A stretch of DNA of 9,445 nt, taken from the NCBI GenBank assembly GCA_002308255.1, contig DBVZ01000051.1, positions 584 to 10,028 of the forward strand, in the 5' to 3' direction. The notes under the pieces are model-generated. The model was not told the DNA's origin. It saw nothing but the letters and a program-made list of their open reading frames with translations, and did no database searches. A program made the translations under genes and the position numbers. Source of the DNA: Lachnospiraceae bacterium UBA1251 (GTDB lineage Bacteria > Bacillota > Clostridia > Lachnospirales > Lachnospiraceae). Shown in pieces: positions 5,852 to 9,445 of the stretch; the first letter of the stretch is position 1, and each line of letters opens with the position of its first letter.

Positions 5852-6584
5852 ATCTTATTTTCTATATTATATAGTTCGTTCCCTGGTATGGATCTTTTAC
5901 CCGAAGATCCGGGTCTGCGGGAAAGAAAACATCCCGGACGAGCCGGTCATTTTCGTGGGCAATCACACGCAGATGAACGGGCCGATCATGGCGCAGCTCT
6001 ATTTTCCCGGCAGACGATATATCTGGTGCGCCGCCGAAATGATGGAGTGGAAAGAAGTTCACACCTACGCATTTACGGACTTCTGGTCTTTTAAGCCGAA
6101 ATGGACGCACTGGTTCTACCGGCTTCTTTCTTACCTGATCACACCGCTGTCCGTGATCATTTTCAACAATGCCGATACGATCCCTGTCTACCGCGACGGA
6201 CGTCTCCGGGACACCTTCCGGATGTCGGCGGATGCTCTTGCGGAAGGAGCGAGCCTCGTGATCTTCCCGGAGAAAAACGCACATTATAATCATATCCTGT
6301 ACGATTTTCAGGAGGGTTTTGTCGACGCGGCACGGCTTTATCATCGAAAAACAGGCAGGGAACCCTTCTTTGTCCCGGTATATCTTGCACCGTCCCTGAA
6401 AAAGATCGTTTTCGGCAAACCGGTCCGCTTTGATTCATCTGCACCGTCAAAAGCGGAGAGGGCCCGCATTTCTTCCTGTATGAAAGAAGAGATCACAAGG
6501 ATGGCGGAATCCCTGCCGCGCCACCGCGTCGTTCCGTACCGGAATATTCCGAAGAAGGATTATCCCTGGAGCAGGCCGGAATAA
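5841..6584 (+). CDS. PlsC-like 1-acylglycerol-3-phosphate acyltransferase family protein
   Basis: Family members acylate lysophosphatidate or related lysolipids at the inner membrane face. The protein has 247 residues, with an N-terminal hydrophobic segment (about 6-20) and a second (about 94-108). The four blocks are recognisable but altered. Block I reads NHTQMNGP (41-48), keeping His42 but with Gly47 where NHX4D has its catalytic Asp. Block II is DTIPVYRDGRLRDT (112-125). Block III reads VIFPEKNAH (140-148), with Lys145 in place of the Gly of FPEG. Block IV is FVPVYLAP (177-184). His without Asp suggests a divergent subfamily with another acyl acceptor or mechanism, or a loss of activity. 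From memory, clostridial relatives share the NH...GP form, but I cannot check this. The gene overlaps the GtrA-like gene by 11 nt, with AAAGAGG just before its ATG. Confidence 0.82.
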   Translation: MKSKSYFLYYIVRSLVWIFYPKIRVCGKENIPDEPVIFVGNHTQMNGPIMAQLYFPGRRYIWCAAEMMEWKEVHTYAFTDFWSFKPKWTHWFYRLLSYLITPLSVIIFNNADTIPVYRDGRLRDTFRMSADALAEGASLVIFPEKNAHYNHILYDFQEGFVDAARLYHRKTGREPFFVPVYLAPSLKKIVFGKPVRFDSSAPSKAERARISSCMKEEITRMAESLPRHRVVPYRNIPKKDYPWSRPE

Positions 6585-6622
6585 TCCCCTGTTCCGCGAA
6601 AATACTGCAGGAAGGCATCTGT

Positions 6623-7312
6623 ATGATAAAAACACCGGTTGTCGATTACCGTAAATTCCGACTTTCCAGACTGAATCAGCCGGAGTATTCCCATTTGAAA
6701 CTTCTCGGAGGATGGATCGGATATTTCATCCTCTATTTTCTGACCGAAAATTTCATTCCCGCAGAAAGATTCCACGAAGTCCGCTGTCCTCTCGATGATC
6801 TGATCCCTTTCAATGAGTATTTCCTGATCGCGTACTGCTTCTGGTACGCGCTCATTGTGATCTCGCTGGGCTATTTTCTTCTGTACGACATCGACAGTTT
6901 CAAACGGCTGCAGATCTACATCATCATCACGCAGGCGGTCGCCATGGTCATTTACATCATCTGGCCGAGCGTCCAGTATCTTCGTCCGGAAGTATTCCCG
7001 CGGGATAATTTCCTGACCGATCTGGCGAGATTCATTTACGCGTTTGATACTCCGACCGGCGTCTGCCCGTCCCTTCATGTCGCGTATTCAATGGGGATCG
7101 CGTCAGCATGGCTTAAATACAGGCCCGCTTCCGGACGATGGAAATGCTTTGTCGCCATAGCTGTTGTGATCATCTGCATTTCCACCGCTTTCGTCAAACA
7201 GCACTCTGTCGTCGACATCGCTGCCGCGATTCCGCTCGGTCTCCTCGCCGAGGTGCTGGTCTACGGAAAGTCTTACTGGCTCCCCCGCTTCCGGAAAAGG
7301 CCCGGCGTCTGA
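6623..7312 (+). CDS. PAP2-superfamily integral membrane phosphatase or lipid transferase
   Basis: The superfamily removes phosphate from lipid phosphates (phosphatidate, undecaprenyl pyrophosphate) or transfers headgroups, as inositol phosphorylceramide synthases do. The 229 residues hold about five hydrophobic helices (near 29-44, 65-88, 97-115, 176-190, 199-216). Active-site pieces are RP (121-122), CPSLHVAYS (148-156) with H152, and STAFVKQHSVVD (187-198) with nucleophile H194 and supporting D198. The usual Arg of SRX5HX3D is Thr188, while Lys192 lies two residues before the nucleophile, an arrangement resembling the PAP2_3 branch. An AAGG seven bases before ATG 6623 supports the start. 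It follows the PlsC-like gene by 38 nt without a visible terminator, so the three genes probably share a transcript. Substrate unknown; recycling of a polyprenyl or glycerolipid phosphate fits the neighbours. Confidence 0.82.
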   Translation: MIKTPVVDYRKFRLSRLNQPEYSHLKLLGGWIGYFILYFLTENFIPAERFHEVRCPLDDLIPFNEYFLIAYCFWYALIVISLGYFLLYDIDSFKRLQIYIIITQAVAMVIYIIWPSVQYLRPEVFPRDNFLTDLARFIYAFDTPTGVCPSLHVAYSMGIASAWLKYRPASGRWKCFVAIAVVIICISTAFVKQHSVVDIAAAIPLGLLAEVLVYGKSYWLPRFRKRPGV

Positions 7313-7382
7313 CAGGACCGACACACTGACCGGTGAAGCGTCTGTCCCGCGGCTAAGCAGGATCCCCGCCCTGTCCGTACCC

Positions 7383-7411
7383 TTGCATCCTTCTTCCATA
7401 CTCCGTATAAT
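7383..7411 (+). promoter_or_regulatory. Promoter of the moxR-vwa operon
   Basis: TTGCAT (7383-7388) and a perfect TATAAT (7406-7411) are separated by exactly 17 bases. A start near 7418 gives a leader of about 40 nt. This suggests the ATPase-VWA pair is transcribed separately from the lipid cassette, although no clear terminator lies between 7313 and 7380. Confidence 0.6.
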
Positions 7412-7458
7412 TATTTCTGATCCCGCAGTCCGGCTAACCTTACAGAAAGAAGGCTCCC

Positions 7459-8484
7459 ATGACTCTCGATGAACTGAAAATCAAACTCGATGAAGCCAAT
7501 TATATCTACGACGATACGCTTGCGACGATCCTGTGCGTCGCCCTGCAGCTTGGCAGACCGCTCCTCATCGAAGGCGCCGCCGGCGTCGGAAAGACGGAGA
7601 TCGCAAAAGTCATGGCCGCGGCACTCGGCCGGGATCTCGTGCGGCTGCAGTGCTACGAAGGGCTGGACGAGAGCAAGGCCCTGTACGAATGGAATTATCA
7701 GAAACAGCTCCTCGCGATCCAGGTCGGGAAAGGCGAAACGGACAAAGATGCTCTCACGAAGAGCCTTTTCAGTGATGAATACATGCTGGCAAGGCCTCTT
7801 CTGCAGTCGATCCGTTCGGAAAAGCCCGTGGTTCTCCTGATCGATGAGATCGACAAGGCCGATGAAGAGTTTGAGGCTTTTCTGCTGGAGCTTCTTTCCG
7901 AGATGCAGGTCTCGATCCCGGAAGTCGGAACGATCAAAGCAAGTTCGGTGCCCTTTGTCGTACTGACCTCCAACCGCGCCCGTCCTCTGTCCGAAGCGCT
8001 GCGCCGCCGATGCGCCTATATTTACATCACATATCCGGATATCGAGAAGGAACTCCGTATTCTGCGCGCCAAAGTGCCGCATGTTGACGAGCAGCTCGCC
8101 GTGCAGGTCGCGATGGCCGTAAAACGGCTCCGGAACTGCGAAGCCATTCTCAAAAAGCCCTCGATTGCCGAAAGTCTGGACTGGGCTGCCGCGCTGGAAG
8201 CTCTTTCGATCCGGGAACTGACGCCGGAAGAGATCCGTAAGACGATGGGGTTTGTTCTGAAAAACAGCGAAGACTTCGACACGGCAGATGAGCTCTTCTC
8301 CGACGGTCTGCTGGAAGATCCCGAAGAAGGGGAATGCAGCTGTGCCGGCCATGAGGACGGAAAATGCCCGCACGGTCACGAGCATCATCACGCGCATGAT
8401 CATGAGCACGGCCATACCCACGGCCACGGGCAGAATGCCGGTTATACGCCTCTCAATGTTTCCCGTGTGGCACCCATGGACTGA
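7459..8484 (+). CDS. MoxR/CoxD-type AAA+ ATPase with His-rich C-terminal tail
   Basis: MoxR ATPases work with VWA-domain partners as chaperones that mature protein complexes, often by metal-cofactor insertion. CoxD, needed to finish the metal centre of aerobic CO dehydrogenase, belongs here. The 341 residues show Walker A GAAGVGKT (39-46), Walker B VVLLIDE (124-130), sensor 1 LTSNRARPLSEALRRRC (169-185) with N172 and candidate arginine-finger residues, and a C-terminal helical lid (about 195-268). Beyond the normal core is an acidic stretch (272-291), C293, C295 and C303, then residues 305-324 with 11 His in 20 positions, and a 17-residue end. Such His-rich tails occur in nickel or zinc handling proteins (HypB, UreE, CooJ), so metal storage or delivery is a reasonable inference. 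ATG 7459 is preceded by AGAAGG at good spacing. The VWA partner begins 15 nt downstream. Confidence 0.9.
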   Translation: MTLDELKIKLDEANYIYDDTLATILCVALQLGRPLLIEGAAGVGKTEIAKVMAAALGRDLVRLQCYEGLDESKALYEWNYQKQLLAIQVGKGETDKDALTKSLFSDEYMLARPLLQSIRSEKPVVLLIDEIDKADEEFEAFLLELLSEMQVSIPEVGTIKASSVPFVVLTSNRARPLSEALRRRCAYIYITYPDIEKELRILRAKVPHVDEQLAVQVAMAVKRLRNCEAILKKPSIAESLDWAAALEALSIRELTPEEIRKTMGFVLKNSEDFDTADELFSDGLLEDPEEGECSCAGHEDGKCPHGHEHHHAHDHEHGHTHGHGQNAGYTPLNVSRVAPMD

Positions 8485-8499
8485 TATTGTGTACCCGTA

Positions 8500-9445
8500 A
8501 TGACAGATATTGAAGTATACCTCGAAAAACTGGCAGGATTTTCCGATCTTCTCCGCGCGGACGGCCTGTCTGTCGGTCTGCAGGAAACAGCGGACGCAGC
8601 GCGCACACTGATCCAGGTCGGACTCACGGACAGGGAGCTCGTTAAAGCAGCTCTCATGACCGTCTATGCCAAGTCGCGGGACGAGCAGAAGACATTTTCC
8701 CGCGCGTTTGACTCCTTCTTTGTTCCGGAAGAAGTCATGCGCAGACAGGTTATGGATCAGATCCGGCAGCAGGACGAGTATCAGAAGGCCCGCGCACGCG
8801 CCGAAGAAGAGCTGCGGCAGGGCGGTCCGCAGGATCTTACCGAGGATCAGATCAGTACATATGCCATGATGCCGGATGAGGCGAGGAAGCGTCTGAAAGA
8901 GATCATTCAGGCATACAAACCGCGCACGGACCACGAATCGAAGCTGTATACCGGTTTCATCCATTCCGTTTTCGCTAAGGCGATCCTGGAGCAGCAGATG
9001 AAGATGGAAGACGCCGGGCTCGGCGCGGACGAGGTGGACCCGGAAGCCGGGCTGCAGTTCCGCGACATCACGCTGTTCAAAGATTCCGAGATCCCCCGCG
9101 CGACAGCCCTGATCAAGAATATCTCCGCCCGGATCAACGGAGAGCTTTCCGCGAAAAAAAAGCGCGCCGGACACTCCGGGACATTGGATTTCCGACGGAC
9201 GATCCGGAAAGGACTCGAGACCGGCGGCAGTTTTCACCGTCTTGCCTATAAGAGACCGCATTCACGCAAAAAACATCTGGTCCTGCTGTGCGACGTCTCC
9301 GGTTCCATGGTGCAGTTCTCCGAATTTGCCCTGCGTTTCATTCAGGAAATGACGCAGGTTTCCGAGAGTTCCCGGACGTTTCTCTTTTCGGAGACCGTCT
9401 TTGAGGCAGACGCGTTCAGCCTGCAGAACATGGATCTTTTCCGGG
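8500..9445 (+). CDS. CoxE-type VWA-domain protein, 3' end beyond the window
   Basis: This is the expected partner of the upstream MoxR ATPase; in known pairs the VWA protein links the ATPase to its client. 315 residues are visible. The N-terminal 230 are mostly helical and charged, starting MTDIEVYLEKLAGFSDLLRADG, as in CoxE-like proteins. Around residues 227-250 comes the family-typical TLDFRRTIRKGLETGG, and then the VWA strand HLVLLCDVSGSM, whose MIDAS motif DXSXS is D265, S267 and S269. The third MIDAS loop would lie beyond the edge. A complete protein should be roughly 400-480 residues. ATG 8500 has no Shine-Dalgarno and no upstream in-frame alternative, because the frame is closed by the TGA at 8482-8484. 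Translation probably depends on ribosomes finishing the ATPase gene 15 nt before. Confidence 0.88.
   Translation, partial: MTDIEVYLEKLAGFSDLLRADGLSVGLQETADAARTLIQVGLTDRELVKAALMTVYAKSRDEQKTFSRAFDSFFVPEEVMRRQVMDQIRQQDEYQKARARAEEELRQGGPQDLTEDQISTYAMMPDEARKRLKEIIQAYKPRTDHESKLYTGFIHSVFAKAILEQQMKMEDAGLGADEVDPEAGLQFRDITLFKDSEIPRATALIKNISARINGELSAKKKRAGHSGTLDFRRTIRKGLETGGSFHRLAYKRPHSRKKHLVLLCDVSGSMVQFSEFALRFIQEMTQVSESSRTFLFSETVFEADAFSLQNMDLFR

Noticed and set aside
7313..7380. Possible terminator after the PAP2 gene (GACAG and CTGTC repeats)
   Set aside because: The pairing is imperfect, the loop is long and there is no T-run, so I do not call a terminator here.
7411..9261. A 616-codon open frame on the minus strand, antisense to the MoxR and VWA genes
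   Set aside because: It lies wholly opposite two genes with clear family motifs, has no ribosome binding site or recognisable domain, and its translation is rich in F, R, H and D in the way expected for the complement of GC-rich third positions.
1..9445. Signs of a defence system, prophage, integron, CRISPR array or insertion sequence
   Set aside because: I found no transposase or integrase motifs, no regularly spaced repeats, no terminal inverted repeats and no tRNA-like sequence. The MoxR-VWA pair resembles some defence-associated ATPase/VWA pairs only at the superfamily level, and the CoxD/CoxE resemblance is stronger.

Overview
The window looks like chromosomal DNA from a Gram-positive anaerobe of the Clostridia/Lachnospiraceae type. 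The evidence is indirect: canonical Shine-Dalgarno sequences (GGAGG), TTGACA/TATAAT-type promoters, a cre-like operator, a RelQ-type small alarmone synthetase, a DegV/FakB protein, and a clostridial-looking pyridoxamine kinase. Base composition is moderately GC-rich with GC-rich third codon positions, which produces many long but spurious antisense reading frames. There are no rRNA or tRNA genes, CRISPR arrays, insertion sequences or phage genes that I can see. Genus cannot be assigned from the sequence alone.

Layout. (1) 1-1111, minus strand: the N-terminal 370 residues of an amylosucrase-type GH13 enzyme, cut by the window edge exactly at its catalytic His-Asp pair. It is read from a strong promoter with a perfect cre/LacI-family operator at the start site. 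(2) 1419-3221, plus strand: a pyridoxamine/pyridoxal kinase and a DegV-family fatty-acid-binding protein, each with a plausible promoter. The kinase promoter carries three copies of a 9-bp box. (3) A strong bidirectional terminator at 3253-3298 separates these from (4) 3310-5161, minus strand: a RelQ-like (p)ppGpp synthetase with its own promoter, and upstream of it an unrecognised 331-residue protein with a CX3CX2CX3C cluster in an acidic linker. (5) 5429-7312, plus strand: a tight three-gene membrane/lipid cassette (GtrA-like membrane protein, PlsC-like acyltransferase, PAP2-superfamily protein), preceded by a leader with two hairpins. (6) 7459-9445, plus strand: a MoxR/CoxD-type AAA+ ATPase with a His-rich, Cys-containing C-terminal tail, followed 15 nt later by a CoxE-type VWA protein that runs off the window.

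How they work together. Regions 1 to 4 are ordinary metabolic and regulatory genes without an obvious shared pathway. Regions 5 and 6 are the most interesting. The lipid cassette combines a putative polyprenyl-phosphate-linked sugar translocator with two lipid-headgroup enzymes whose signature motifs depart from the textbook form. The MoxR-VWA pair is a classical chaperone-like module for maturing or inserting metal cofactors into a client, and here the ATPase carries its own candidate metal-binding tail. No metalloenzyme client is visible in the window.
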